Of a stretch of 58,266 bases of DNA, positions 18,001 through 24,750 are shown one piece after another. A program made the position numbers and the translations under genes. How positions within the stretch are numbered: position 1 is the first letter of the stretch; every line of letters starts with the position of its first letter. Origin of the DNA: a virus. The notes beneath the pieces are model-generated. The model did not search any database and was not told the origin of the DNA. It saw only the letters and a program-made list of their open reading frames with translations. The stretch lies in IMG/VR virus record IMGVR_UViG_3300043570_003543, positions 1 to 58,266 of that record. One strand, given 5' to 3'.

Positions 18001-21000
18001 GCTACACAAACAAAACGGGAGTTGTGTTCTTTGATTTAGAGACAACCGAAGGAAAACGACTTGTTCGAGAATCTCTGATTTCCGACCTTATTCATACTTG
18101 GGCAATCTCGGCCAACAACGCAAACCCGGTTGCTCTTGCAGTTCAGCATGAAATAAGAAAGATGTTTGGATTGACCGAAGCCGTGGGTTGGTCAACTTGG
18201 CCGCTTAAAGCTCTTCTCCCGGAAGAAAGGGAGGAAATGTCGGCTCACGAATTTGACGGAGCTCCCGAATTGACGGATGCTCAATCAGCAATGATTAGAC
18301 CGATTCTCCAAAATATATATGATGCTACTCAGCTTTATTACAAAACAAAAGGGGTTACACACGTACCCATATACAGAGGATTTTCTCAGAATAATATAGA
18401 TTTAACCCCGGGAGTTATTTCACCGATAGAAACAACAATGCGGCCACTATCTTCATGGAGCACGAGCTCGGGAGTCGCTTTGGGTTTTAGTAATTCTGGA
18501 GGAGAAGTAGGTGGACCTTTGGAGCCTACACTGCTTAAAGCTTTTGTTCCCGTTGAAGATATATTTTCACACCCATTGAGCGGGTTTGGGTGTCTTTCTG
18601 AAGATGAAGTAGTTGTTATTGGCAAGCCGGTCAAGGCTTTTGCGATTCTCGCGTACGACAGTGAGGAAGCAACACGTGCTAGAAACAGATTAAAAAACGC
18701 ATCGATGTCAGCTATTGCCGGAGAAGGGAGAGCGTCTAAATTAACTACTTCAAATATTGAAGAGCTTATAAAGCCTGGTTCAGATTTGTCATTCATAGAC
18801 GGAAGCGACCTAGACATAGAAGACGCAGACCTACGCAGTGCAGACCTCACTGAAGCAAACTTATCCGGCGCAAGCCTGGTTGGTTCCAACCTGTCTGGCG
18901 CAAACTTAACAAACGCAAAGCTGAATAACGCAAACCTGTCTGACTCAAATCTGATTGGCGCAGACTTGTCTCGTGCAGACTTGCGTGGTGCAAACCTGGG
19001 TGGCGCAGACCTGTCCGGTGCAGACCTGACGGGTGCAAACCTAATAGATGCTGACCTCTCAAATGCAAACCTGGAAGGCGCAAGACTTGAAAACGTAAGA
19101 CTGGGTAGCGTAGACCTGTCTGGTACAAACTTGACTGACGCAGACCTCACTGGTGCAAACGGCCACAATATAAACCTGAGTGGTGCTGACCTGACCAATG
19201 CAAACTTTACTGCTGGATTCCTTATGAATGCAAACTTGACTGATACAAACCTGAGCGGTACAGAATTGAGTTCTGCAAACCTAATGGGTGCGAAGCTGAA
19301 TAAAGCAAACCTGACTGGCGCAAATCTGTCTTCTGCAGACATGGCTGATACAGACCTGACTCGTGCAAACCTAAGTGGTGCAAACCTAAGTGGTGCAGAC
19401 CTAAGAATAGCAAACCTCACTGAGGTGGACTTAACGGGCGCAGACTTGACTGGCGCAGACCTAACCCAAGCAAACCTCACTGGCGCAAACCTTGAAGCGG
19501 CAAACCTGACTGGTGCAAACCTCACTGATGCAATAATGCCCGAGGGATACGTCACGGCCGATAACCAGTCCTCTGAATCGGTCCAAAAACTTTCTTCAGG
19601 CAAGAAATCACACACTCCAGAATGGAAAACAGTTGAAGAGATTGTTGATTTTGAAGTTCTTGGAGCATCTCCTGATGATAGCGAAGAAGACAGAGACGAT
19701 ATAGTCAAAGAGTCTGTTGGTGGAGACTGGATGCAATGGGACCCATGTCGCGAAATAAGAACAGCCGCATACGAACTTGCTGGAATAGACGAGTACTCAG
19801 AACGAGACCCAAATATCACTCAAAGTGGTGGGTTCTTTGGAAACTCAAGATTTGACACAGCTATTTCTCCCGAAAAGAGAACCGAACAAGCCCGCTATCT
19901 TATGGCAAGCATTGTCGATTCTTTAACGAACAAAGCAAGATACGAAAAACAGCCTTATCTATATAGAGCAATGGCGTTTTCGTCTCCAGAAGAAGGAAAA
20001 CAGTTCTTCGACACAATGAAGGTCGGTAATCAGGTAGATATACCGTTACTTGCTTTTGTTGAAATAGGTCCATCTCCTAGTGGGGACCATTTCTTGACAA
20101 GATTCGGCAACGACGCTCTCTTGGTGCTAGAAGACTTCCCTGGGTCATATCAAACGGGCGGAACATTTGAGCCAGTCTTCTCTAGCAGGTATGAAAGCGA
20201 CACTCTTTACAACGTCAATGAATTTGCAGAAGCAATATTGGCTGATATAGAAAACGGAGTCTCTGACGAAGAGAATATTGAGAACGATACCGAGTTTGCT
20301 AACAGGCTTATAAAACTTGTTGATGATTATCAAAAGTCCAGAGACCCGGCAGAGAGACGACAACTAAAAACAGACATAAAAGACACGCTGGATGAAGTGG
20401 GGAATGAAACCATAAAGCTTGAATGGGAAGGTGAGTCACTGCCTGAAGACCACGAAGATTATTACCTCGCTATGGAAGACGAGGAAACAGGAATGACTCC
20501 ACGTGAATACGTTTCTGGAGGAAGACTTGAAGTTGTTAGCGTAAATCCAGACCCAACAAAGACTTACAAAGAAATAATCACGCTTCGCCAAGTTGGTGCT
20601 TTTGACCCACAAGAAAAGGGTGCTCTAGTTCTCAAAACCGACGGAGAAAACAGCACGAGATTATCCTCTGGCAAAAATCCTTCAAAGAAAGCAAAGCCAA
20701 AGAGCGTTCAGCTTCACGATGACGAATTTGAGAAAAAGTTTAATCAAAAAGTCCCCGATGGAGAGGGTGACTGCTTTAGTGAAGCAATACAGCAGGCTAG
20801 AAAACTGGCCGATGCCTACGAAAATGTAAAAATAGTACATGGCTATCCTCTTGGTACCGGAGGAGAAGCAGAAGGGCTCAGATTCCCACATGCATGGACA
20901 GAGTTCGAGAGAGACGGTCTGGTGTGGGTACGGGATTACTCAAACGGCAACAGAGTAGAGTTTCCACAGATTCTCTACTATGGCATTGGAAATATTGAAG

Positions 21001-21077
21001 AAGCAGACGTAAGTAGATACGACATTAAGGAAGCAGAAGCAAACATGATAGAAAACGAACACTATGGCCCTTGGTAA
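12048..21077 (+). CDS. Giant multidomain polyprotein with nine [RK]LSSG junctions
   Basis: 3009 residues. The pentapeptide [RK]LSSG occurs at residues 107, 282, 440, 808, 1099, 1223, 1605, 2514 and 2871, each in a polar linker between domains. Blocks: 1-106 basic leader with an EF-hand-like DVDGDGWADE; 112-281, 287-439 and 445-807 GNAT-like, with RRRGLA at 236, RRQG at 370 and RAQGQGIG at 667; 813-1098 DEDDh exonuclease (FLDYETTGLD, D856/E858; H1028/D1033); 1104-1222 unknown; 1228-1604 zincin (HEFGH at 1458, E1553/E1557); 1610-2513 unknown region, then ADP-ribosyltransferase (R2110, STS 2138, E2185-D-E2187) and pentapeptide repeats 2250-2498; 2519-2870 ART-like remnant; 2876-3009 Cys-His-Asp peptidase-like fold (C2909, H2948, D2963). 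No signal peptide. Probably virion-borne effectors, cut at the motif (inference). Confidence 0.88.
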   Translation: MSSDNEFPIPFEESRRGLAANQEEKAAVGRLGQYLASRGVNRPTIGEGRKKRRSGNIELPTGGKPGQRNPTGSRRDVDGDGWADEGTTKPVWVGTESQAGKPNTVARLSSGMVQLSPTERHDYGALVASKKVQAKDVKGKGGEYRIVITTSGTVAAFLDSDIEKERNNLLDRFNELGKNPFTNKEAPLALKDIDDRDVLRGLLDDQRKIKPSAGMQVYLSGKGIEVFGIETREKHRRRGLATEMFNFHREVFPDQDLQHSDALTDDGRAFADATPTVSVSAKLSSGKGRNTKLNVTRYGKDDEYAQVSSFEIDGKVFEISRGGDSPGRDMYNGYISAFDEDKNVAYIDYNMDTENKKAVVAMVFTDEEYRRQGIAEALLDSFVTENPDYEISPGGTTDEGGDWWRSVTGGDGPIKAEKATQTQEGLFSPRKGEQGDSGSRLSSGKKYQEIVDSQPSLSEDKKQSIANFLDDIVSEEFQKEDIYVLDTGPTPPRPPGMPEPKPRQILKDDEKRTLEKERVRNLLAEVFKGEMTLDKDVIITADDGTQLNIGKKVLVEIMPQSSYAPAIKVKKASEKDLAEQDELGLYEENIKEGDLVTELQLEFRIKPLPEYSDALLAIFNDEDGKRYISREDGTPALATGYRTFIQVSGDDKDVRIVSHDSFYINNRAQGQGIGSVFNARNEKLYNELDVRSIITWGNSGSGSTGAVHWPKNGFSWAGEKDKQDFIKLIDEAIVNTPEMFSEEDRKKISSLYRKNNDTGLFETEATAEEFVDFPKADEVFSNANAQFFYSRPLRELAGASSGSSGSARLSSGRAPRYPREPTLGAFLEGAQERFEGVDSWEEFKERYAETEMVFLDYETTGLDFDEFGKATTNGNPTQIGLVRMKNGKEIGRLNLFMNPEQPLGEWSLANLKDADGNPITNEWLATQMPMAEAHRQVAEFIGPDAIIGVQNATFDKRVLEDALERDGIDWRPSGYLDTRDISAMTLPVWSEESPEGPYITDRDGNKKPSSSLAAITEYLDVELGEGHHNADADAFATSQVMQKIIDRAIENGWSTDVLDKEKRDAKLKADNDKFNADIEKFESDKESFVSAQKEEESTRLSSGARAKRSIPPISEIRKEVGRFYRESEMSDADVVRTYLQIRNRDAEELYESRHTSGREISDEIGEHFSRFRDFIDNERISIDGMSDSEILEILKKGKYRSTIDSYDNAIDNIGPVPSKNSNRLSSGRQRELIPMNAPSKERKGTGATGYRTQDSSGNLISRYSSTWLSGLSSDEISKVVVPVNADEHFEMWADDIAGPNWRASKKQQKFIKNYYEELQKDSTNIPVDYSPESIAATQKLVKDLLDSSPSVMWVMQNFGAPLIVPFTREGMDAYENSPDMKERLELLAKQRGTEKIPFVSGLANRSLGSIGISPRALIDRESLLNDDKGVYPISLDPDRVPAPRDAHIDRSLEGTLVHEFGHWIHHRALWDTETNGASGKMRSYYGTGKLSDPRYVASLDVAEEYGDYETDDKRIEIYSQFIDLTGRSPEEMFRAHPDEPLLSTSYGNINKREAMAEAFVAIMHPNKEMPEKTLSKKLRKDIYTLIGVDEKNLPWSDSKAGSENRLSSGAKKDKRKTIFSRFRKEETEEATVEEKRKPPVVERPEGLVSFATEPSEELLKALPIPDEDTLKNELLKDVQSIALEFDKGAYGSIDSIGMGSRASIIAKKAITANLSRSVDFDVEDFIKVFSAGNDRFGFHSTETFKAVQKMYETVKNLPADAASTERRTAARGAFDTKSGRIISAKIHDDILGRARYYDEILDRLEKENFDELFGSSFDELMATDGSEKSLFTPYLMTKLGTDDIRREFLEEIEPRRGLLNRLIEAVELQESKAFGLARIGEINPNTGERDYEVISLLGRGVNMGVMDAMSSLDISDEDYGQKFADIMSEFKGWLTAEKLMKIRDSGLLKIDSSNIDSPEIKKALKEHLVANVRSRAGNFESKRESYTNKTGVVFFDLETTEGKRLVRESLISDLIHTWAISANNANPVALAVQHEIRKMFGLTEAVGWSTWPLKALLPEEREEMSAHEFDGAPELTDAQSAMIRPILQNIYDATQLYYKTKGVTHVPIYRGFSQNNIDLTPGVISPIETTMRPLSSWSTSSGVALGFSNSGGEVGGPLEPTLLKAFVPVEDIFSHPLSGFGCLSEDEVVVIGKPVKAFAILAYDSEEATRARNRLKNASMSAIAGEGRASKLTTSNIEELIKPGSDLSFIDGSDLDIEDADLRSADLTEANLSGASLVGSNLSGANLTNAKLNNANLSDSNLIGADLSRADLRGANLGGADLSGADLTGANLIDADLSNANLEGARLENVRLGSVDLSGTNLTDADLTGANGHNINLSGADLTNANFTAGFLMNANLTDTNLSGTELSSANLMGAKLNKANLTGANLSSADMADTDLTRANLSGANLSGADLRIANLTEVDLTGADLTGADLTQANLTGANLEAANLTGANLTDAIMPEGYVTADNQSSESVQKLSSGKKSHTPEWKTVEEIVDFEVLGASPDDSEEDRDDIVKESVGGDWMQWDPCREIRTAAYELAGIDEYSERDPNITQSGGFFGNSRFDTAISPEKRTEQARYLMASIVDSLTNKARYEKQPYLYRAMAFSSPEEGKQFFDTMKVGNQVDIPLLAFVEIGPSPSGDHFLTRFGNDALLVLEDFPGSYQTGGTFEPVFSSRYESDTLYNVNEFAEAILADIENGVSDEENIENDTEFANRLIKLVDDYQKSRDPAERRQLKTDIKDTLDEVGNETIKLEWEGESLPEDHEDYYLAMEDEETGMTPREYVSGGRLEVVSVNPDPTKTYKEIITLRQVGAFDPQEKGALVLKTDGENSTRLSSGKNPSKKAKPKSVQLHDDEFEKKFNQKVPDGEGDCFSEAIQQARKLADAYENVKIVHGYPLGTGGEAEGLRFPHAWTEFERDGLVWVRDYSNGNRVEFPQILYYGIGNIEEADVSRYDIKEAEANMIENEHYGPW
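18795..19541 (+). repeat. Pentapeptide-repeat array inside the giant ORF
   Basis: About 50 tandem A(D/N)LxG-type pentapeptides (residues about 2250-2498), each 15 bases, for example SGADLTGANL. They should fold as a right-handed quadrilateral beta-helix. In the pentapeptide-repeat family such rods mimic DNA (Qnr, MfpA) or act as rigid spacers. Here the array lies directly behind the ART domain, before the eighth LSSG junction. Confidence 0.95.
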
Positions 21078-21297
21078 AAAAGAAGACCAGAAAAAAGTTT
21101 TTAGCTTAGAACTGAACCAAATAGGGGCCAGAGGGCTGCCTACTGTAAAAAGACGCACAACTGGGAAAAATAAATCAAAGCCCGAACCAGAAGAGAGCAA
21201 ACCCTCTTTCCTGGACATACCGTCTTTAAATACCCCGATGCCATCCAGATACGTCAAGCCACTCAAGACTCGAAAGAAAAAAGATGGCGACGAATAG
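21064..21297 (+). CDS. Small basic protein, 77 aa
   Basis: It overlaps the end of the giant ORF by 14 bases, so it is coupled to it. Very rich in Lys, Arg and Pro (for example VKRRTTGKNKSKPEPEE), probably disordered. No motif recognised. Position suggests a packaged or structural accessory protein that belongs with the giant ORF. Confidence 0.55.
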   Translation: MALGKKEDQKKVFSLELNQIGARGLPTVKRRTTGKNKSKPEPEESKPSFLDIPSLNTPMPSRYVKPLKTRKKKDGDE

Positions 21298-21538
21298 AGT
21301 AAACATTGACGATTCCCAAGAGAACGCAGACTGGGCCAAGTATCGACAGATAGACATCCCTGGTGTTGAAAGCATCTATGACGTGCTTAGATTCGTAGGG
21401 ATTGACTTCAGCGGGGAAGACGGCTCACAGGTAATCGTTGACTTCGCAAAATCCCATCCATGGCTTTACACGTTAAACGCCGAAACTGCATGGATAATAG
21501 GTGAAGCGGAAAAAGCGATTAAAGAAAATGAAAAATGA
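21284..21538 (+). CDS. Hypothetical protein, 84 aa
   Basis: Acidic, soluble, overlapping both neighbours (14 and 4 bases). It contains IPGVESIYDVLRFVGIDF and ends with a helical NAETAWIIGEAEKAIKE. No recognised family. Its place in the tight run behind the giant ORF implies co-expression. Confidence 0.6.
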   Translation: MATNRVNIDDSQENADWAKYRQIDIPGVESIYDVLRFVGIDFSGEDGSQVIVDFAKSHPWLYTLNAETAWIIGEAEKAIKENEK

Positions 21539-22020
21539 GAGACCATAAAAATTCCCCAGATTCACCAGCATGGGTCGAAGAGGCCGCATCTGTTTTTACA
21601 GACGGAGCGCCAGATGTTCTTGAAAAAACAGCAAAGATGTCCTACACGAAACCAGACGTGCGTGAACGGATAAAAAATAGAATAATGGCTGGCTCCAAAG
21701 GTGGCAAACCTGGACAGTGGAGCGCCCGCAAGGCTCAGTTACTGGCTATGGAGTACAGGAAGGCCGGTGGAGGCTACAGAGGGGCTCCACGTAAGGCGCA
21801 GCGCTCATTAAAGACGTGGACTCGTGAGAAATGGAGCACGTCAGATGGCAAGCCAGCGATACGTAAGGGCGGAACCCGTAGGTATCTTCCAGCAAAGGCG
21901 TGGGCAAAACTGACGCCAGCACAAAGAGCTGCGACAAACAGGAAAAAAATACTTGGCAGCCGAAAAGGTAGCCAGTTCGTTTCAAACACTGAAGCTGCTA
22001 AAAAAGCAAGAAAAAGATAA
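21535..22020 (+). CDS. DUF5872-like basic protein
   Basis: 161 residues, overlapping the previous gene by 4 bases. The middle and C-terminal part carry a conserved order: RIMAGSKGGKPGQWSARKAQ, EYRKAGGGY, SLKTWTREKWSTSDGKPA, RYLPAKAWAKLTP, then RKKILGSRKGSQFV. This pattern is shared by proteins of large phages and giant viruses that I recall as DUF5872. Highly basic, so DNA or capsid binding is plausible; function unknown. Confidence 0.75.
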   Translation: MRDHKNSPDSPAWVEEAASVFTDGAPDVLEKTAKMSYTKPDVRERIKNRIMAGSKGGKPGQWSARKAQLLAMEYRKAGGGYRGAPRKAQRSLKTWTREKWSTSDGKPAIRKGGTRRYLPAKAWAKLTPAQRAATNRKKILGSRKGSQFVSNTEAAKKARKR

Positions 22021-22032
22021 TAAGGTATTCCT

Positions 22033-22218
22033 ATGCCATCACGTTTTGATGAAAACAATGAAGAGTACTTAAGCCTCTTGTTTCAATACGAAAGATACGT
22101 ACAGCACAGTGTTGGAACTTACGAGGACTTTGACGACTGGCTAGAAATAAGCTATGGTTCCTCAAAGAAAAAAGTACTCAAAAGAAATACTAAAAATCAC
22201 AAAGACAAGGACTCCTGA
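22033..22218 (+). CDS. Hypothetical protein, 61 aa
   Basis: Short protein from ATG 22033, with AAGGTATT about 8 bases upstream. It contains EEYLSLLFQYERYVQHS and DFDDWLEISYG, then a Lys-rich tail. It starts 12 bases after the DUF5872-like gene and ends 1 base before the next start, so it is in the same operon. Unrecognised. Confidence 0.6.
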   Translation: MPSRFDENNEEYLSLLFQYERYVQHSVGTYEDFDDWLEISYGSSKKKVLKRNTKNHKDKDS

Positions 22219-22219
22219 T

Positions 22220-22381
22220 ATGACTTTCCCCGGAATCGACGCAGACATAAAACTCCTTGCTGACTTAAACGCCATTGACTCAAAAAGAAATCATGACGGA
22301 GAAGAAAGAGGACTCGATTTGATAGCCGTCCTAGAACACTCCTACAGGAATGCCAAAAAAGAAGCCGAAACAGAAGACTAG
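22220..22381 (+). CDS. Hypothetical protein, 53 aa
   Basis: ATG 22220 is chosen because an AAGGACTCC box lies 6-8 bases upstream. Acidic and helical (IDADIKLLADLNAID, LDLIAVLEHSYRNAKKEAE). Last gene of the rightward operon behind the giant ORF; it overlaps the convergent next gene by 4 bases at the stop codons. Confidence 0.55.
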   Translation: MTFPGIDADIKLLADLNAIDSKRNHDGEERGLDLIAVLEHSYRNAKKEAETED

Positions 22382-22626
22382 TTTTTTGCGGACTTCTTCG
22401 GTGCGTTTTTTTGAGCTGTCGAAAGCTCTTTAACGAGGTCTTTCATCTCTGCCTCATAAATTGCATTGAATTCTTCGGCATGACGTGCCTTGAGAACCAT
22501 ATGAGCCCTCCGACGTGCTTCCTGTCGGACCGAGTTGCGCATTTGTGATTCAGCCTTTTGTTCCGGACTGTGCTTAGGCCGACCTCGGTTGATTCCCTTT
22601 TCGCGAAGCTTGCTATATTCTGACAT
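22378..22626 (-). CDS. Arg/Lys-rich helical protein, 82 aa
   Basis: Begins MSEYSKLREKGINRGRPK and continues with a long charged helix (SVRQEARRRAHMVLKARHAEEF). The RGRPKHSP piece resembles an AT-hook, which suggests minor-groove DNA binding, though only one copy is present. Convergent with the preceding operon. Unrecognised family. Confidence 0.6.
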   Translation of the reverse strand: MSEYSKLREKGINRGRPKHSPEQKAESQMRNSVRQEARRRAHMVLKARHAEEFNAIYEAEMKDLVKELSTAQKNAPKKSAKN

Positions 22627-22748
22627 TATTGACTCCCAGTTTTATGTAGGTGGATGGGTAAGGAAATCATAAACAAGGTTTTGGTTTTTTGCAACATATT
22701 TCAAACATTTTTTAAAAATATATATCTATGTAAGCTTGGACAAAACAA

Positions 22749-22787
22749 AACACCCAGCCTTTGAGAAAATCTCGCCAGCTGGGTGTT
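22749..22787 (-). terminator. Terminator after ssb
   Basis: A 10-bp stem (22749-22758 with 22778-22787, arms AACACCCAGC and GCTGGGTGTT) followed on the minus strand by a T-rich stretch. It lies 50 bases downstream of the ssb stop and faces the right way. The 211 bases between the two leftward genes hold only this and an AT-rich stretch. Confidence 0.75.
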
Positions 22788-22837
22788 CTGTTGGTTCTGT
22801 AAACCGTTCTCAGACGCTCAGTGCGCCCGTGAGCGGA

Positions 22838-23314
22838 CTAAAACGGGTCTGAGTCAATTTCCTCAAGAAGGCCGCCAGCAGGTACCTTTGCGGTATTTGG
22901 GCGGGTTCTGCGCTGTTGGTCTGATTGTCCACGAGGGGCTGCTGACTGGGCATTCTCGCTTCGCTGACGACGCTCAATGGTCTCAAGTGACTTTGTTGAA
23001 ATAGCAACTTCTTCTGCTACGAGTTCAACTGCTGAACGCTTGATGCCTTCTTTGTCTTCGTATGAACGCTGCTCTAGGCGGCCATACACGATGACGCCAA
23101 TTCCCTTTTCGAGAGTGCGAGCTGAGTTCTCAGCCAAGTAACGCCAAGCGGCGATGTTGAAGTAGCTTGTCTTCTCTTGCTTCTCTCCAGCTTGGTCATA
23201 CCAAACATGTGTAGATGCTACGGAAAAGCTCAGTTTTGCTTGTCCTGATGTTGTGTAGGTGAGTTCGGGGTCTGCTGTCAGGTTCCCGACCACTGTAATT
23301 GGGGCCAAATTCAT
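22838..23314 (-). CDS. ssb: Single-stranded DNA-binding protein
   Basis: 158 residues. The OB-fold is clear: APITVVGNLTADPEL, KLSFSVAST, TSYFNIAAWRYLAENSARTL, KGIGVIVYGRLEQRSYEDKE and VELVAEEVAIS. A Gln/Arg-rich linker leads to the acidic tip DSDPF, close to the DDxPF tail that recruits replication partners. It protects single strands during replication and works with the primase-helicase at 9199. Single-gene leftward unit with its own terminator. Confidence 0.95.
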   Translation of the reverse strand: MNLAPITVVGNLTADPELTYTTSGQAKLSFSVASTHVWYDQAGEKQEKTSYFNIAAWRYLAENSARTLEKGIGVIVYGRLEQRSYEDKEGIKRSAVELVAEEVAISTKSLETIERRQRSENAQSAAPRGQSDQQRRTRPNTAKVPAGGLLEEIDSDPF

Positions 23315-23401
23315 GGGTTATCTCTTTTCTATATGGTTGCCCTCGGAATGGGTCATTCCTGGACAAGCACACGATACACGTCCTGCGCTAGTATGTCAAC
23401 C

Positions 23402-23656
23402 ATGAATTCAAAAAACGGAACAGAACTTAGACTCTCCCTCATAGACCTATTTGCCGAAACAATATCTAACTTTATGGGGCTAGAATCAGCTAGTCCGGAA
23501 GAGGCTCGTGAAACACAAATGGCTGCTGAAGACATCTCTGAACTAATAGCAGGAATGCTTGGATTGACTGTTGATGATGGCCTCAATGAAAAGGGTGAAA
23601 TGAGCGTAACGATGAGCCGTGAAACACCAGAAGAATATCAATTAGTAGCAGGATAA
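23402..23656 (+). CDS. Hypothetical protein, 84 aa
   Basis: Start placed at ATG 23402 (MNSKNGTELRLSLIDLF). Acidic and helical, with LSLIDLFAETISNFMGLES and EDISELIAGMLGLTVDD. No recognised family. It shares one base with the following gene (TAATG), so both are co-translated. Confidence 0.6.
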   Translation: MNSKNGTELRLSLIDLFAETISNFMGLESASPEEARETQMAAEDISELIAGMLGLTVDDGLNEKGEMSVTMSRETPEEYQLVAG

Positions 23657-24105
23657 TGAAGGAATCATTCGATATCCCAGCCCGGTCTTTTGACTTCAAA
23701 AAAGACTTAGAGTTTGGGCTACAAAGCGAAAAAGAGATAGAGGGGTTTCTTGATGATTTGTCTAACGGTTCCTTTGAGGTAAAAACAGACCGCTACCGAA
23801 ATGGGAGAATGGTCATAGAAACCGACCAGAACCCTAGAGCCATAACAGACGCAGACGGAAACAGAATCTGGCACAAAAGTGGAATAAATGTAACCACGGC
23901 CAAATGGTGGGTCTATGTATTTTCTCCGTCTCAGGGCTTTGTTGTTGTGGATGTTGCTCGCGTGAAAAGATACCTGCGGGCAAACCATGAAACATTCAAC
24001 GAGTCAACCAAGATAAATCTTGGCGGAAACGACAATCCTGCTCGTGGTTTTCTTCTAATGAAAGAACACGTTCAGGATTTGCTAATCAATCAAATCTACG
24101 ACTAG
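23656..24105 (+). CDS. PD-(D/E)XK nuclease-like protein
   Basis: 149 residues. The core reads SFEVKTDRYRNGRMVIETDQN (E-x-K, followed by an acidic strand), then SGINVTTAKWWVYVFSPSQG and VVVDVARVKRYLR. This arrangement of an ExK motif, a TT-A-x-W motif and a final strand-helix is typical of small phage PD-(D/E)XK enzymes, some of which resolve junctions or process ends. A strict PD motif before ExK is not obvious, so activity is uncertain. Confidence 0.6.
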   Translation: MKESFDIPARSFDFKKDLEFGLQSEKEIEGFLDDLSNGSFEVKTDRYRNGRMVIETDQNPRAITDADGNRIWHKSGINVTTAKWWVYVFSPSQGFVVVDVARVKRYLRANHETFNESTKINLGGNDNPARGFLLMKEHVQDLLINQIYD

Positions 24106-24143
24106 ATTAAAAGACATCAAGACACGAAAGCAGTATTAAAAAA

Positions 24144-24473
24144 ATGACAAAAGAACTAAACGCAAACACTTTTGATGAATTTATCCAAAGCGCAGATAAA
24201 CCAGTCATTGTTGACTTTTGGGCACCCTGGTGTGGGCCTTGCAGAATAATTGCACCACTCATCGATGAACTGTCAACAGAAATGGCCGAAGAAGTAATAT
24301 TTGCAAAAATGGACATAGAAGAGTTTCCAGAATTTGGCAAGCGTTACTCCGTAATGTCAATTCCTGCTTTTGCAATGTTTAAAGACGGCGCATTCGGCGG
24401 ACTAGTGCCTTCGAGGGGCGGTTACAGCAAAAGCCGCTTAACAGAAAACATTCGAATAGCCATCGCTCTTTAG
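24144..24473 (+). CDS. trxA: Thioredoxin
   Basis: 109 residues, normal length. Active site [14 protein letters not shown], followed by [21 protein letters not shown] with the cis-Pro and a C-terminal GGYSKSRL. It reduces disulphides; the obvious client here is the class II reductase at 4983, whose C-terminal Cys pair needs a thioredoxin. Phage thioredoxins of this kind usually accompany nucleotide-metabolism genes. It lies 38 bases behind the PD-(D/E)XK-like gene. Confidence 0.95.
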   Translation: MTKELNANTFDEFIQSADKPVIVDFWAPWCGPCRIIAPLIDELSTEMAEEVIFAKMDIEEFPEFGKRYSVMSIPAFAMFKDGAFGGLVPSRGGYSKSRLTENIRIAIAL

Positions 24474-24488
24474 CCACAAAAAGCGATG

Positions 24489-24565
24489 GCTGGAGTATCC
24501 CCTCACTCTTATAAAGTGTAGAAAGGGTAGATGGTGACACGCGAGTTCAAGTCTCGCCTCCAGCA
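24489..24565 (+). tRNA. tRNA-like element without a normal D arm
   Basis: Acceptor GCTGGAG (24489-24495) pairs perfectly with CTCCAGC (24558-24564), and the T arm GCGAG-TTCAAGT-CTCGC is perfect. Between them, 45 bases do not give a normal D arm plus anticodon arm; one stem CACT-CTTATAA-AGTG is visible but in the wrong place. It could be a degenerate tRNA, an unusual tRNA or a tRNA mimic. The amino acid cannot be assigned. Confidence 0.5.
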
Positions 24566-24578
24566 CAAAGAAGGAATT

Positions 24579-24737
24579 ATGAAAAAATTAACAGATTACG
24601 AAAAACTAGTACTACACATATCGCGAGAGCTTCACGACCGTCTAGTACTGGTGTCGGAAAAAGAAAAACTATCAGTAGGCTCGCTTCTCAGAAAAGCAAT
24701 ACACGAGTACTTAGATAAAAACAGCAATCAAAAATAA
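24579..24737 (+). CDS. Ribbon-helix-helix-like small protein
   Basis: 52 residues from ATG 24579, with AAGAAGGAA just upstream. It reads LVLHISRELHDRLVLVSEKE followed by KLSVGSLLRKAIHEYLDK, matching the strand-helix-helix of Arc/CopG proteins. Probably a dimeric DNA-binding regulator. It begins 14 bases after the tRNA-like element and leads a run of small genes. Confidence 0.65.
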   Translation: MKKLTDYEKLVLHISRELHDRLVLVSEKEKLSVGSLLRKAIHEYLDKNSNQK

Positions 24738-24750
24738 AAGGGAATAAAAA

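Noticed and set aside
18386-19819. A 477-codon open frame on the minus strand opposite the pentapeptide repeats
   Set aside because: It is a mirror of the 15-base repeat (repetitive RFAPVRSA-type protein), has no ribosome site and overlaps a well-supported gene.
19590-20650. Calling block 9 of the polyprotein a second active ADP-ribosyltransferase
   Set aside because: LYRAM and a late beta segment hint at the fold, but no STS or ExE motif is present; noted only as ART-like remnant.
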